This document shows, one piece after another, positions 1-13,900 of a stretch of DNA of 64,000 bases. A model generated the notes under the pieces. That model was not told the origin of the DNA. It saw only the letters and a program-made list of their open reading frames with translations, and did not search any database. Made by a program: the position numbers and the translations under genes. The stretch's first letter is position 1, and every line of letters begins with the position of its first letter. The DNA comes from Amphiura filiformis (taxonomy: Eukaryota; Echinodermata; Ophiuroidea; Amphilepidida; Amphiuridae). Location: assembly GCF_039555335.1 (NCBI RefSeq), contig NC_092647.1:9493274-9557273 (forward strand), read 5' to 3'.

Positions 1-107
1 GCACAGCCAGAAGTTCTTGACCTGATTTGCTTTACAGCGCAAAATATGCGTAATCGCAAGGTCATTGTGAGGTCATTTGGGGTCAGTCAGTCAGTTGAGG
101 GAACAAG

Positions 108-268
108 CAGGGCCATAGCAAGCGGGCGGCCGGGGGATGCCATGGCCGCCCCACTTTTCAGAAATTTGTTATGTTTTTTCTTTGTATCTTTATTTCAATA
201 TGGGCATAGATTTGGCCGCCCCATATTTGCGATGGCCACCCACATTTTTAGACCTTGCTACGGCCCTG
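108..268. mobile_element. Short hAT-like inverted-repeat element
   Basis: The ends are inverted (CAGGGCCATAGCAAG and CTTGCTACGGCCCTG) and flanked by 8-bp repeats ggaacaag (100-107) and ggaacagg (269-276), one mismatch apart. An 8-bp duplication and a CAGGG start fit the hAT superfamily. It is too short to encode a transposase. Confidence 0.6.
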
Positions 269-390
269 GGAACAGGATTGTGTGCCTCCCATGTCCTGTG
301 CATGCCACTGATCTTACCAGCTTTACAAACTGTGCTTAGTTAGACACACTAAAATAAATCGCTTCCACAATGGATAGTAGCAAATTTAAT

Positions 391-604
391 ACTATAGTCT
401 TTATATCTACCTTTAGTCACCGGCACTAGCTTTGAAACTCAGCGTGTGCTGTGTTCCCTTTGCATGGTTTCTTGCGTGTACATATGCGGCATGTTAATCA
501 CACGTAAAAATATGTACACGCACCAAGTAACGCTAAGCTAACACAGAACATGCTGAAATTCAAAGCTAGTGCCGGTGACTCGAGGTAGATATATGGACAT
601 GTAG
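391..604. repeat. Foldback repeat in the 5' flank
   Basis: Arms of about 45 bp are near-perfect inverted copies around GTCACCGGCACTAGCTTTGAA, with a loop of about 120 bp. The rest of the 5' flank, 605-1887, is AT-rich and I see no gene or clear promoter in it. Confidence 0.6.
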
Positions 605-1887
605 TTTCTATCATGTGCTTATTGGAAATAGGTCACCTGGTTGAGGTCACATTTAGGCATTCATTTTGAACAACATGTGATATCATAATAAGGCATCAAT
701 TTTGATATTTTATTTAGTTTGTGTTTTACTATAGACATATTCAAAGGGCATATGATGGATATAATATCAAACCTTAGGATATAAATGGTGAGTAGTTTAC
801 CTAGTTGAAATGGATTGGACAAATAAAGGTAAAATATACTACCCAGTCTTTGGGTATATGTGACGAGAAATGATATTTTTCAACATTGCTGTTGTTTGGT
901 CATGGAAACTTTTTACCTATGGCTCAATTAGGTTTCAGTGAAAAATAGCTCAATATTGAAAATCGAAGCATTTGAATCCATTCTTTTTAATAGGCGTACT
1001 GTGAATCACCAAATTCATTGAATCATAAAAGATATCAGCAACTACTTATTCCCATTTTACATATCAGCATTATTTATTTAATGTGTATCCAAAATTGTAA
1101 CAAAATGAAATAAATTTTGTTGCTTGAATGTAGTATAAAATTAGCAAGTTAAAAACACTTACCCTTCAAATAAAACTATTACTAAAATAAGAATCCTTGG
1201 ACCTTTACCTTTGAGATGCACTGTGAATTAATACAATATTTATTTTCAGAAAAAAAATCATTTTGTATGAGGCTACCTGCATCAAATTATGAGGAAAGAC
1301 TTTGCCAAAATTAGCATAGCTTTAACTATTCTTTTTATCCCTATGTAAACAATTTTTATATCAAGTATTTTGTCAACTGGTACGGTAGCCTTTGTACAGT
1401 CCTAGGTCCAAATCTGATACTATATGGCAGTTTTATTAAGATTAATTTAGACCAGGGGGGTGCCTACTACTTAAAACATGTTCTATGATTATGATATAAA
1501 GACTGGTTTGGTCACAAATGAGGCAGGTTACTCTTTATGTAAGAAGAATTACTTATTATTACTTGTGCAATAGAGTACCACACTACAAAACATCAACTAT
1601 TCAGAGGAATGTACTTGACTGTGTAAAAAGTAATAGTACATGGGCACCCCCTGGGATACAATAATTCATATGCCCATCTTCAATATGAATTGATAAATGT
1701 TGGTACAGGTTTGTTGATTCAGTAAAGTTTCCGCCCACTTTGTGCCTCCAATCACAGTAACATCTCATTTTGTCAGCAAAGTTCTCTTTAGTAACAGTGG
1801 CTAGCACTTTTGTGACTTTTCTGTTGGAGTACAAAATCTGTGATTTTGTAGCTGACTTTTCATTCATGGAATTATAAATGTGGTAAA

Positions 1888-1933
1888 ATGATGAAAAGAT
1901 TGTTACTGGTGTTGGTTGCATTAACTTCTGTGG
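1888..1933 (+). CDS. Exon 1: start codon and most of the signal peptide
   Basis: Two ATGs in tandem (1888, 1891) open a Lys-Arg then Leu/Val-rich stretch that reads, across the junction to exon 2, [19 protein letters not shown]. This has the basic n-region, hydrophobic h-region and small-residue A-F-A cleavage site of a secretory signal. The donor is gtaagt at 1934 and the exon leaves phase 1, which matches exon 2. The start is chosen because the signal ends exactly where the first CTLD begins. At 46 nt it is too short to be found by open reading frame length. An upstream non-coding exon is possible. Confidence 0.85.
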
Positions 1934-4900
1934 GTAAGTTAGTCTTGTCAGTTTTCAGTGTTTGCTTTCAGGGCTCATGCCCATTATAACAAACTATATC
2001 AGATGCTGTGGTTTATAGCATGCCCAACACAGTGGTGTACGCAACTGGTTCACAACCCTCCACTAGTTGAAAGAAAAAGCAATGTAAAAAGTAGAGCAAA
2101 AACTAATAAATTGACTTCATGAATATATTGAATCCAATTAAACCAGCCTACTACCATAAAATGAATGGTTTCCATTCAGCCAGGGCCGGCTTTACCATTG
2201 GGCCAGATGGGCCCCCAAATTGCCCTGTGTATGTTTCTTTTTAGCCCAGAAGCACTATTTTGGAACCAAATATGGTAAAATAGCAAAATTTTGCACGCTT
2301 CATGCACATTGGCCCATTACATAATAAATTTCATCTTCATTTTGGGCTAAAATGGTCTAAAATTGAAATTTTTCTTGCGCTTCGCGTGCAAATATTAAAA
2401 TCAGAACAAAATAAGGTATGCTAGTCTCTCTTCTACCGCCAATCTCGATCTTATAGTAGGCTCACGGTTTTAAACCAAAACTTTGTCACTTGAGTGCACA
2501 TGCATTCCTCACGGTGAGTTTGGGGCCTCCAAATTTTGACCTGGCCCAGGGCCCCAAAAAGGTAAATCCGGCCTGCATTCAGCCCTGATCATTTTCGTAG
2601 TTGAAATTGATAAAAAAAACTCTATCTGGTCAACAATGACTCAAGAAAGGCCCAAGAAACTCTGTGTTTTTGCTGTGGAGTCCACGTGGAGGCAGCGTAA
2701 TCCCCCCCCCTAACGTTTTGGGCCAAAATGTGCAAAATGGTCCAAAAATTTGGAATTTAGAAGCTAAAATTGCCACAAAAATGTTTGTTCAAACTACCTG
2801 TGAAGCATGTACAAATGTGAAGATGTTGTGTACATTTCTAAAAAAAGGGTGCTCATTGGGTTTAAGCTGAGGTCTTTGGTGGAAGCTGGTGATTAAAGGG
2901 GGTCAATGGTGTAGAGGTTGCTTTAAAAAAGGGTCTATTGGAAGTCACATGATGCATTCCCAATATACGGGAGTACAACCACCCAATACCCACCCCCGGA
3001 TTATGCCCTTGTCTTGAACAGCCAAGCATGAAACATTTCTTGTTTAGTGCAATTCTTTCCAAGCAGGCCTATAATCATAATACAGGCCTGAATCAAATAG
3101 GAAGATATGTTTGATATTATTCTTGATTTTGATTAATATTATAGGCCCACCTCTTTGTTTCCTTGACATCAGGTTATAATACAATAACAACTAGTGGCAA
3201 ATGGTGGTCATAGACCACAAACCTAGCTGGGGCATGTTGGTGTTTTGGAGGTATCTGACCCCTGCAAAATGTTCCAAAAATGTTCCCCTGGTCATGAGGT
3301 TAGTTGTCACTGAGTGTGAGTCCCATACTCCTTACAGATGCCTAGAAAATTAAATTAATAAGATTTGACCCAGATAATCTTTGACCTGACCCCTGCACAG
3401 CGTTCCAAAGTGTTCCCCTGGTCAGTAAGTTTGTTGTCACAGAGTTTGAACCATACCCCTTACAGATGTCCAGAAAATGCATTTCAAAAATTTGACCTCT
3501 GCATGACCTTTGACCTGACCCCTGCAAACTGTTACCCTGTTCATGAGATTTGTTGTCACTGAGTTTGACCCCCATACCGCTTACAGATGTCCAGAAAATG
3601 AAATTATAAGATTTGACCCCAGATAACCTTTGACATGACCCCTGCAAAATGTTCGAAAATGTTCCCCTGGTCATTAAGTTTATTGTCAGTAAGTTTGAAC
3701 CCTGTACTCCTTACAGATGTCCCGAAAATGCATTTCTAAAATTTGACCTCTGCATGACCTTTGACCTGACCCCTGCAAAATGTTCCATTGGTCATGATAT
3801 TTGTTGTCACTGAGTTTGAGCCCCATACGCCTTACAGATGTCCAGATAATACAATTGTAAGATTTTACCCCCTTAATGACTTTTGACCCCAATTCTGTGT
3901 GTAAGGTATGGGCACTGGGTAAAGCCGATGCACATGTGTAAGTGACGTCATTGTGCTGTGTAATATGTGACAGAAGAAGCATTTTGAAGATATTTGGTTA
4001 TATACCAAAAATGCTCCTTTAATGACCTTTGATCCCAATTCTGTTTGCACCATATGGGCACTGGATATAGGCGATACATATGTGCAAGTTACGTAATTGT
4101 TGGGTGTAACATGTAGGAGGAGAAGCATTTTGAAGTTTGTTGCCAGAAGAAGAAGAAAGAAAGAAGAATCGGATAGCAAAACAGTACCTAGCTCGGGGGG
4201 TTGAAAACCCCCCAGCTAGGTAATATTTTCCACATAAGCCTTCCAGATTGCAAGAGGCATATAATGAATATGCTGAGGAGTAACAGAATATTTTGTGTGC
4301 GTGTCCTGAACCAAGGTCTGTAGTGCAGATCTGTCTTTTTATCTACTGTTTAGACAATGTGTACTCGGCCGTTGCTATCAAAAGATTGTTGATTCTGGAT
4401 TCTTGTCCAAGTATTTAATGGCATTGTTCCATAATATGCCTACTGTGGATGCAGTTGCATACTGTAATTCTCCACTGAGGTATACAGGGTGTCCCAGAAA
4501 AAATTACCGGGTGAATAAATTTGGACATAAGTAAAAAAAAAATCTCAAAATTTAAAAATCAGCATGTAGCCCATCTGCTTATGCATCTTATATGTTAATT
4601 TTGCTTGTATCAGCAACACCATGCGCACTAGTGGTTAACTGTCAATGGACTTTATATTTTATTCGGTGAATCCCTTTCGTCCTTTTTAAATAACCTGTTT
4701 CTTGCAAACATCTAATTACATTTTGTTCAAATTTAAAAAACTGCACAATATTGAAAATGAAAGCTTGTATGTAAGATGATGCTCAGTTCTATCTTTTTTG
4801 TTAATGTTGATATAATTATTGTAGAAAGAATTATTGCTTAAAGAATTCAGGCTGGCTAAAAAGTTTTTGTCGCACACATCAATGTTTTCGGAATATTTCA

Positions 4901-7900
4901 AGAAATGGTAATGCAAAGTTCAAATCTTTTAAAACTTCAATATAATGTTGCATGATATCAAAAATCACACGTAAAGCTGTCCGCACTTGATCATTGTCAT
5001 TCTTGGCTCAAATGTTCTTTGGAAAGTTAAAGATATAATATATTTGTACAACATAAAGAATCAAAGCTGGGAAGCTTCTAATTGCAGAAATGAAATATCA
5101 AAGTTTTCTCAAAGCATGAATAACATACGTTGGTTTATAAAATAGTAAATGAGGACTACATTTTTGTGATACACAAACCTTAGGAAAGAGTGAACGAGTA
5201 TGAACAAGGTGCCTGTTGATCACACTTGGAATGAACTGCACCGATGAGCGCATTATGTAATCTTTAATTACTTCGCAACCAGTCAACCGAATCAAATAAA
5301 TTTTGCGTATGATTGCACGATAAAATGAGCTACACGCTACATTTTAAATTGTTTGATTCCAATGTCTATTTCTTGACTTATGTCCAAATTCATTCACCCG
5401 TTAATTTTTTCTGGGACACCCTGAATAGAACCTGATTCACAAACATTCATACTTCTCTGATATAAAGATTACAAGGGACAGGGGCGGCGCCACAAGGGGG
5501 GCAGGGCCTCCCCTATGATTTCCAAAAAAAGAGGTAAAAGGAAGGAAAAAGAGAAAAAAAAAGAAGGAGAGAGAGAAAAGGGAGGGGAGAGAAAGGAGGA
5601 GGAGGGAGAAGAAAAGGAGCCATTCCCCTTCCTGGTCATAAACTCCCCCTTCGGACATCTTGCCCTTCGTGGAATGCTGACCTACGCGGTTTTAAAGTTG
5701 TTGGTTTTTATATTTTGGGCCCATTTTCGGCAAATTTCCCTCCATAAAAGTTACATGGTCTCTCTTGCCTTTTCTCCCAAATATTTTGGAAAAATCCTGG
5801 CTACATCACTGTCCTGATGCGACAACACACGCAAGTTGTGTGTCATCAGTGCCAGCAATTAGGCCTAATCATTATAAATAAGTTTACTTTCAGTCCGATA
5901 TCACACATTTTTACGGGCTTTCATCACATTGTATATCCAAAACCTATACTAGAACGCCTCTCTCAGATAGTGTAAAAATTATAAATAAGCAATTGGCTTC
6001 ATTACGGCCAGGAGAGTAGCCAGGATTCATTGGGGGCTGATTTTGAAAAGGTGGACCTGTTTTGGACTTTTTCCTAAAATTTTTACCAAGAAAGCATAAA
6101 GAACCCAATGGGCAAATTTTGGCCCTTTCTGACTAAAAAAGTGGACCTTTTCGCGCGACTTTATTTAACTATTTCACCAGTTTTATCTTCAATATCGCAA
6201 ATTTTCGCGCACTTCATGCACATTTGTACCATGAACTTATTCCGTTGCCAAAAGGTGTTGGATTTACTACGTAATTGAGTAGGTCCATGCCTAAAACCAG
6301 CGGGCCGAAAGTCGTGCCAGTGAATGAAATCGATAAAAATATGCGGTTGGAAAATAAATAAATAGCCCCCAAAAGGGTGAAAATGTTGAATCAAATGGCT
6401 TCATTTGTGCTTTCATTTTGAAAATTTTCCAAATTCTGAGGGGGGCGTATCTCCCTGCGTTGCGCAAGCGCGACGGGCAGCGATGTCGCGCCGCATAACA
6501 AATTTCACACAATTGTTACCCCCATATCAAAATACCCTGGCGCCGCCCCTGACAAGGGATTATACACTTGAATGATGTTGTATTATCTACTGCTGTCGCT
6601 TGATGCAAACCTTTCTAATATGCTTCATGCATGGAGTGGATTGAAGCATGCACGGAAGTCTAACATTGTTACACGTCTGCTGATGCCCATTATATGTGCT
6701 AATATGAACTTTCGTTTCATATTCTAAATACCTTTCTGTACCAAGTACACGCACCTACAATCAAGGAAAAAACGAGTTGGCACACTTGCACTAAACAATG
6801 GAAATGCATGCCCTATTAAAATTGGAGAGGTGAGTGAAACATGCATGCAATATATGTGAAGTACAGACTCCCCCCTATATCTCACCCTTCCCCACTTCCC
6901 ATCTTTCAATGTTGGAGGATCTCACGGACCTGTTGACAACATGGCTTGGTCCAACATTGAATTGGGGGAGCGGGGGCAGAGATATACCAAAAGACAGGCA
7001 AAGTGTGCCAACCTTTTTTCGTGGATTGTAGATAGTATCTCTGTTATCTAATAACAAATTTGTGATGGTAGCATTTATTTAGCACTTAGTACAAACATGC
7101 ACTGTAACCCGATTTCCTAAATCCTAGCAAAGTCTGTAAAGGTCATTTTGTATAATGTGAACGTATTTTGAATCTTTAGGAAATAAAGCATGGAATTAGG
7201 CTTGCCAACTGTTGAAACTTTATTGCTTCTTATGAGATCAGTGTGCTTTATATTATTTATGTGGAGTGTCAGGACCCTTTGTGCTACACAAATTATTCTA
7301 CATATCCATGTATTGTACTTACACCATGTACCAATTTATTTCCTCAGCTTTTGCCCAGGATTGTGGAGGTAATTGGCAGAAATACAAAGATTTTTGTTAT
7401 CTTGCTTCATCAAAAACAAAAACATGGCATGATGCAAGGAAAGAGTGTGCCAAAGAACAGGCTGACTTAATGATAGTCACAGATGCTGATCAGACTGTAA
7501 GTGTAGTGGTGGTACTGGGGATGGATCAAGTAATAGATTTTATCTGTGAGGGGGCCCTCAAATGAAAAGATGGTACAGGTATGTGTGGCGGTCAATGCTC
7601 CCTTTTTCAGGTTCTCCAGCAGTTCCCCATATTTGGATTGTGCTCCAGTTCTTTAGACAATTGTGCTGTTAAGCTCAAATTTGGAATTATTTAGCTCCAC
7701 AGCTTATAAAAATGTTGAAATTTCAGTTCAGCAAGGCCCTACTTTGATACAAAATTGGATTGATTGAGCCTATATTTATTATTTATTTTGACGACATTTT
7801 TGACCAAAGATCACATTTTGACCAAAGATCACATTTTTGACTAAAGATCACATAAAAGAAAAAAAAAGATTCTGAAGACAATAATGATAAAATTGGACGG

Positions 7901-10900
7901 ATACTTTCGCATGATACCTGAATTTATTGATCTCGCTAGAGTTTTCAAATATTTGAAAACTCTAGCTTGACCAATAAATTCAGGTATCACACTCAATCCG
8001 TCCTGTATAGTGTCATGTTATTTGCATATTTATGAATATTAATGAGCTGATTTACAGATTTTGCCTAAATTTTCATTTTCATTAAATCACTCTGCAAAGA
8101 CCGATCGACTTTTTTATTATGTTTCAGGGTTATTAGGTTAGGAGTTAAGAAAACCTAATAACGATAATATTGGATGGCTTATTTCGCATGATACCATAAC
8201 ATATCGGATTCGTCATACAAATATCGAACTCGCCGTTGGCTTGTCCGATATTTTTATGACTCATCCGATATGTTATGGTGTCATGCTCAGCCATCAATAT
8301 TATATCAAACTTGGTATTGTGATAGTATATGGTGGCCTGATGTGCTGTATGTACTTATGTGTCATGTTATTTGCATATTTCTAAATATTAATGAGCTTAT
8401 TGCATATTGCATATTATTTGTATTTACAAACCTTTGTTATTTACACACCTTTGTGTGGGGCCACATTAATTACAAACCGCATAATTCTAGTGTATTATGT
8501 GGGATAAAAACACGCTGAAACAAAGCTAAACAATATACAGTTCATGTTTAAGCAATTATTTTGTGGAAGCTGAGGTGAAATAGACAAAACCGTGTAGGAA
8601 ATATGTATGTCCACATGTTATTTTAACATTGCATGCACCCTGGGAATGTGTTGTTAATTGTTTACATCTAAGACCTAATAATTATCAATTACGTGATATT
8701 ACAGGATATTAGTCTATAATGGTTGATGCATGTAGTGATGTCACTGCTATTAATTAGTATGTAGAAGAAGTAACATTTTCAGTGAAAATCACATATTTAG
8801 TCGTTTAATGTCATAAAAGCTAGTATACCCTATTTACCTACCAAAGTACTACTTCATTCGAGTACCGAAGCAAGCCATCACCTCGTTCAATCTGAATTAA
8901 AGTCTTCAATCAATACTGCAGTTTTCTTCTGTTTTGCCAAACATCAGAAAAAAATGTCAATACCAATGACAATTTGTATTGAATTATCCTTTATATTTAA
9001 GCCAATCCTACAACAAACATCAAATTGCTCGATAGATGATACTATCCTGAAGTTATTGGACTTAAGTAGACGCGTTTGATACCATCGACCATAGAACATT
9101 GTGCTTTGCGAGACCGAGGAAGATATCCGAGGTCCAAAGCACAATACATTGCCTTGAACTGGTTCACATTCGAAAAATAACTGATCGGACATTAACCTCT
9201 TCATCAATGGGGCTTTTCACTTTTTTAAATTCAATTTACGTCAGTTTGCTTCTTTTAATTTGAAAATGTCAGAACACAATTTTAACCTATCGGACCTCCT
9301 GTTCGTAGTCCATTAAGGAAATACGCTGCCCAATCACACTAATCACGCAATCATGATGTGCAAACTGCAGCCAGTGTCCGCGATGAAATTGTTGAACGCA
9401 CAACATGTCACATAACGCAGTCATTGTAGAGCATGCTTTTAGCTACGTCACGAGACGCGGGCATTATACTTTTCCAAGGACCTGCATTTGCGTCCGCGTA
9501 TTTAAAAGTTATTATATGTGATTGGAACACTTTCTGCGTATATTAATGAGGTTATGAATGGATATAATGGGCTATTCGATTTTTTTACCTGGAAAACGAC
9601 AGATAAAGTTAAACCTTGTGTTCTGTTTTCAAATTAAAAGAAGAAAATGTGGCGAAATTGAATTAAAAAATGTTTGACGATTATGATGATTAACTTTTGC
9701 ATCAGTTCATTTTGGTATTGTTTCCAAAGCTCTAAACAATGTTTCAGATATTTCACAATACCAAAACAACTGGCCATGCTAAACTCGTCATTAACCTCTA
9801 ATCAATTACCACCGTGAGTGGCATTACTGGCATAGTGTGATATTACGCAGTGCAATGACTTCCATATAAATTGATTTTTTTTTATTTGAGTGCGCCGTCA
9901 GGTATCACATTACCGGTGCTCGCCTCAATGTGAAAACTACAGTACTGGTGCAGCCAGTCACTGTGAAATCAGTCAAGCTTTCATCAGATGTTACTCTGAC
10001 TTCTTCAGGACTGGTGAAGTCAGAGCCACATCTGATGAAAGCTTGACCAATTTCACAGAGTGACTGGCTGCAGCAGTACTGTAGTTTCCACATTGACCGG
10101 CTGCAAATGTGATATCCGACTTTAAAAAAATCAATTGTTATGGAATCCTGTTGTGAAAGCCTATCCACTTACTCGACTTCCATATGCATGCATCCTCGCA
10201 GTTCACACATGCGCAGCTTCCATATTTGCACATTGCATGATCTCGCTTTTTTTTAAATTGTAAAATTAAATTTGGTGTAATTTGGATAATAAACATATTT
10301 GGGCACTCATGGTTGTAGCTTGATTTATATGATATGGAAGGTGTCCAGTCTGGCTGCTCACTCTGTGAGAGGATAATATTTTGTTTCATTTGATAAACCA
10401 TTGAGATAAAAAATAGATTATACTGTATTCTATGATTTGCAGGAATGGCTGAGACAATGGCTGACAACTTTTGGAGGACAGTACTGGATGGGTCTCCATG
10501 ATATCAGCGGTGAAGGAAACTTTGAATGGGTGGATGGATCTACACCAACATCAAATGGTTTTATGTAAGTTTGATTTACTCATTGATTGATTGATTTTGT
10601 TTAATTGATTGCTTGATTGATCAATTTTTTCATCAAAATGAAATGTAATTCATTCAAAAATTCAGTTTCAACTCTTATTTTCAGGTTTGTGGCACTGCAG
10701 AGAAGATATCTCACACTTCCCATAATGCATTTCTCCCATTGTAATTTCCTGTACTGCATGAGTAGCAACATGGGCCGATACTGACAAAATGTAACTCACT
10801 GAACAGAACACATCTTGATCCTTCAAAAATATGTTTATTTCTTGACTATCGACCCATGTTTAGCCAGTCTATTCTCAAAATAGAAACAAATGAAACCTGT

Positions 10901-13900
10901 ACAAAGTAATGGGAGTGTCAGTATTCTGGGAAGGATATCTTCTCTGCTAGTACATTCAAGTGTCAGTTAATTAGTGGACACACTTCCATTAATACCTTTC
11001 CCAATTTTAGATGATCTCAAAAACAAAGCTAAAAACTTCACATAATGGTAATTACCCTCTTCATTTTTTAACTCAAAATCTATGCATCCAATTTTAACAC
11101 TGAAATAGTAGATATAAATCCAGTTTTGTTCTGCAAATTTTGATGTCTCATTTTAATGCGCACAAAATTTGTTGCCATGGTGCTCCTTTGAATAAATAAG
11201 ATGCAGATTCAAAAGATGCATCTAAACCCATTGAAAATGCTGCTTGGGGTCACTCCTGGTCTAAAACCAAATACAGCTAACAATTTTTAGTAACCAGGAA
11301 AATCATAGCAGAGTAATATGGCATGGTTACACATGATTATTGCTGTTATCCAGTGTATATGTGTAGTTGTTTTTTATAAGGGGGCAAAGGTCATAAAGGG
11401 GTCACTTCCAGTCCGATGTGAAATACCTTCAAACTGCCTCATTTGCAACAAACTACAGGTGTGACAATACTTGCAAATTAAAAGACATGCATTGACATTA
11501 GCCAGTGCCTATGGGTTGGTCACAGTTATGTGATAAAAATCATTAACACTTCGGTTTGAGATGAAATACCTTTAAAATACCTCTTCTGCCCCAAATAACA
11601 TAGCACAGTGATGCCACTTGTACATAGGCATTGACATTAGCTAGTGTCTATGGGGTGCTCATGGATTTGGAGTCATTAAAGGTCATAAGAGGTCACTTTT
11701 GGTCTGAGGCCAAAAACATGCAAAACATTAAAGGGGGTAACCCTATTGGTTTAGGATATGGATACAATGTCAAATATTGTCCCCTTTATGCATCCATGTA
11801 AAAGAAATTAGAGAATATTTTCAGTGTAAATGTGAATATAATTAGCCCAATCAGCAAGCCAATATGTTTGTATGTATGAATTACATTGTAAACAGTGAAG
11901 CTATACCCACAATTCCCAGGGGAGTGTGAAATTTTCTAGCTTGGTAACCACAAATTGACGTTACCAAGACGTTACCAAGGAAGAACCAGTTCGATTGGAA
12001 ATCCCTGAGCACTGATAGAAATTCCAAAAGATGCACCTCGTGAAGTTCACACACAGGTTTGAAATCTTCCATGGAGGAAACAGCACGGATAAGTTTTTTT
12101 ATTGCCAAAAAGCAGCTGAAAGATCATTGGTGTAATTTGGATAATAAACATTTTGGGCACGTGATCCAAGAGTTGTAAGGCAAGAGACCATATCAGGATA
12201 TGAAGGTGTCCATCAACTGGACACTCTGATTGTAAAAGAGAGGATACATAGAAGTTTCAAGAAAAACCATTGATGATGCATACAATAGTTATACTGAGGC
12301 AGATCTATGAATGGCAAGTTGCAAGAATGGCTGAAATGCGCTGACAACTTTTGGACATGGTGAAAGTTGGAAACTGATCAACGACATCACTGGTAGAAAG
12401 GCATGCATACAGGTCAGTTGAAGGAAACTCATGAAAGGGTCACCATTGGATCTAATCACATCAAATGGCCTTCTTGGAAGCCCTCCTGATTTGATGATTG
12501 AAGAAGAAATTACACCAATTTTAGATTGCTTGATATGAAAGTGGGGCCATTTTGATCAAAATGAGAATATTCAAAAAGCTCAGGCATCTTTTTTTGAGGT
12601 TTGAAAGAGCTGTGGAGAAGATATCTACACTTCCAGAAGTGCAAGAGATCTCCCAGATGACATTGTCCTGTTCTGCAATGAGTAGCAACTTCTCGATACT
12701 GAAAAACCGTATCAATGGTCAGAACAATCTTGATCCTATCCCCAAAACAGGAGATTTATTCAGGAAACAACTATCGACCCATCAGTCTAAGCCAGTCCAA
12801 AACCTGAATGATACTAAATAGGATTAGACCTGAAATTGACCAGCATCTAAGAACAAATCAGAATGGATTTAGAGTTGTAGAGTGTTGGACACATCCTTGC
12901 ACTCGTAGCTGATTGAAGAGGTAAAGGCGCATAACCTGCCAGCGGATAATAACATTCATCCTTTCAAAAAGCTTTTAGACACCAAATAGAGGCAAGATGT
13001 TGAAGATACTCACATAATGGTATTACCCTCATTGTTTCGAGATATTGGCAAAATGTGCATCCAAAACAAAAAGCTGAAATAGTAATATCACCAGATGGCG
13101 AGACAGTTTTGTTGTTGAAATCTTAGCAGGATGTACTTCAGGGGATACCTAATGCTTACCTGTTTGTTGCCATTGTCCTCGACTTTGAATAAATAGCTAT
13201 TGCAGAAATGAAAGGATAGCATTCCATCTGCAAAAGGCGTGCTAGGAGAGTTGGTCCTTGTGGTGACAGACTTTGATTTTGCTACAGCTAACAATGTTGT
13301 CTGAGGAAATACACCAAGCAAAAACTGCTTAATAGAGGTTAGACTTCAGCTGCTAAAGTGGGCCTGAAGATGAATGGAAGTAAAACAAAGTATATGTCCT
13401 ACAATAACAGGAGAGAAAGCATCACAACAAATGGGGTGTAGAACTTCCAGTCCGAGGTAGATGACTTCAAATACCTGCCTCATTTGGATGAAAAGCACAG
13501 AAAGGTGTGTCAAGTTACTTGCACACATGCAGGGCGTGACATAAGCTAAAGCCTAATCTGGGGGTCACAGTTTCAAACTTCGTGATAAAGGTCTGCAAGG
13601 GGTCACTTCCGGTTTGAGTGAAATTTTGGATACCTCTTCTGCCCCAAATAAACTTGCAAAGGGTTTGATGGCTGCTTGTACACCTGTATGACAAGAACTG
13701 TACTCTATGTGCATTGGAAAGAACATTAAAGGTCATAAGAGGTCACTTTTGGTCTATAGGAGATCTTCCCAAATTAAGCCACAAGATCAGGGAAATTAAA
13801 GAACCCTTTGCTTGGCCACTGTTCTAGAATATGGCCCGCATCAAAAATGTTCATTGGACCCCAAGCATGGGAGGCGGAAACCTGGAAGACCTGCTCTGAC

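Noticed and set aside
1868..1880. TATA-like word (ATTATAAATG) before the start codon
   Set aside because: It lies about 18 bases before the ATG, too close for a TATA box with a 5' untranslated region, in AT-rich sequence where such words are frequent.
4183..4222. Hairpin CGGGGGGTTGAAAACCCCCC as a Helitron 3' end
   Set aside because: No CTRR end or upstream TC start could be placed, and the inverted copy at 52.4 kb lacks the same hairpin.
12325..12470. A third alternative exon copy (of exon 3)
   Set aside because: Unlike the 5, 15 and 22 pairs it has broken frame, no clean splice sites and lies in the blended mosaic segment.
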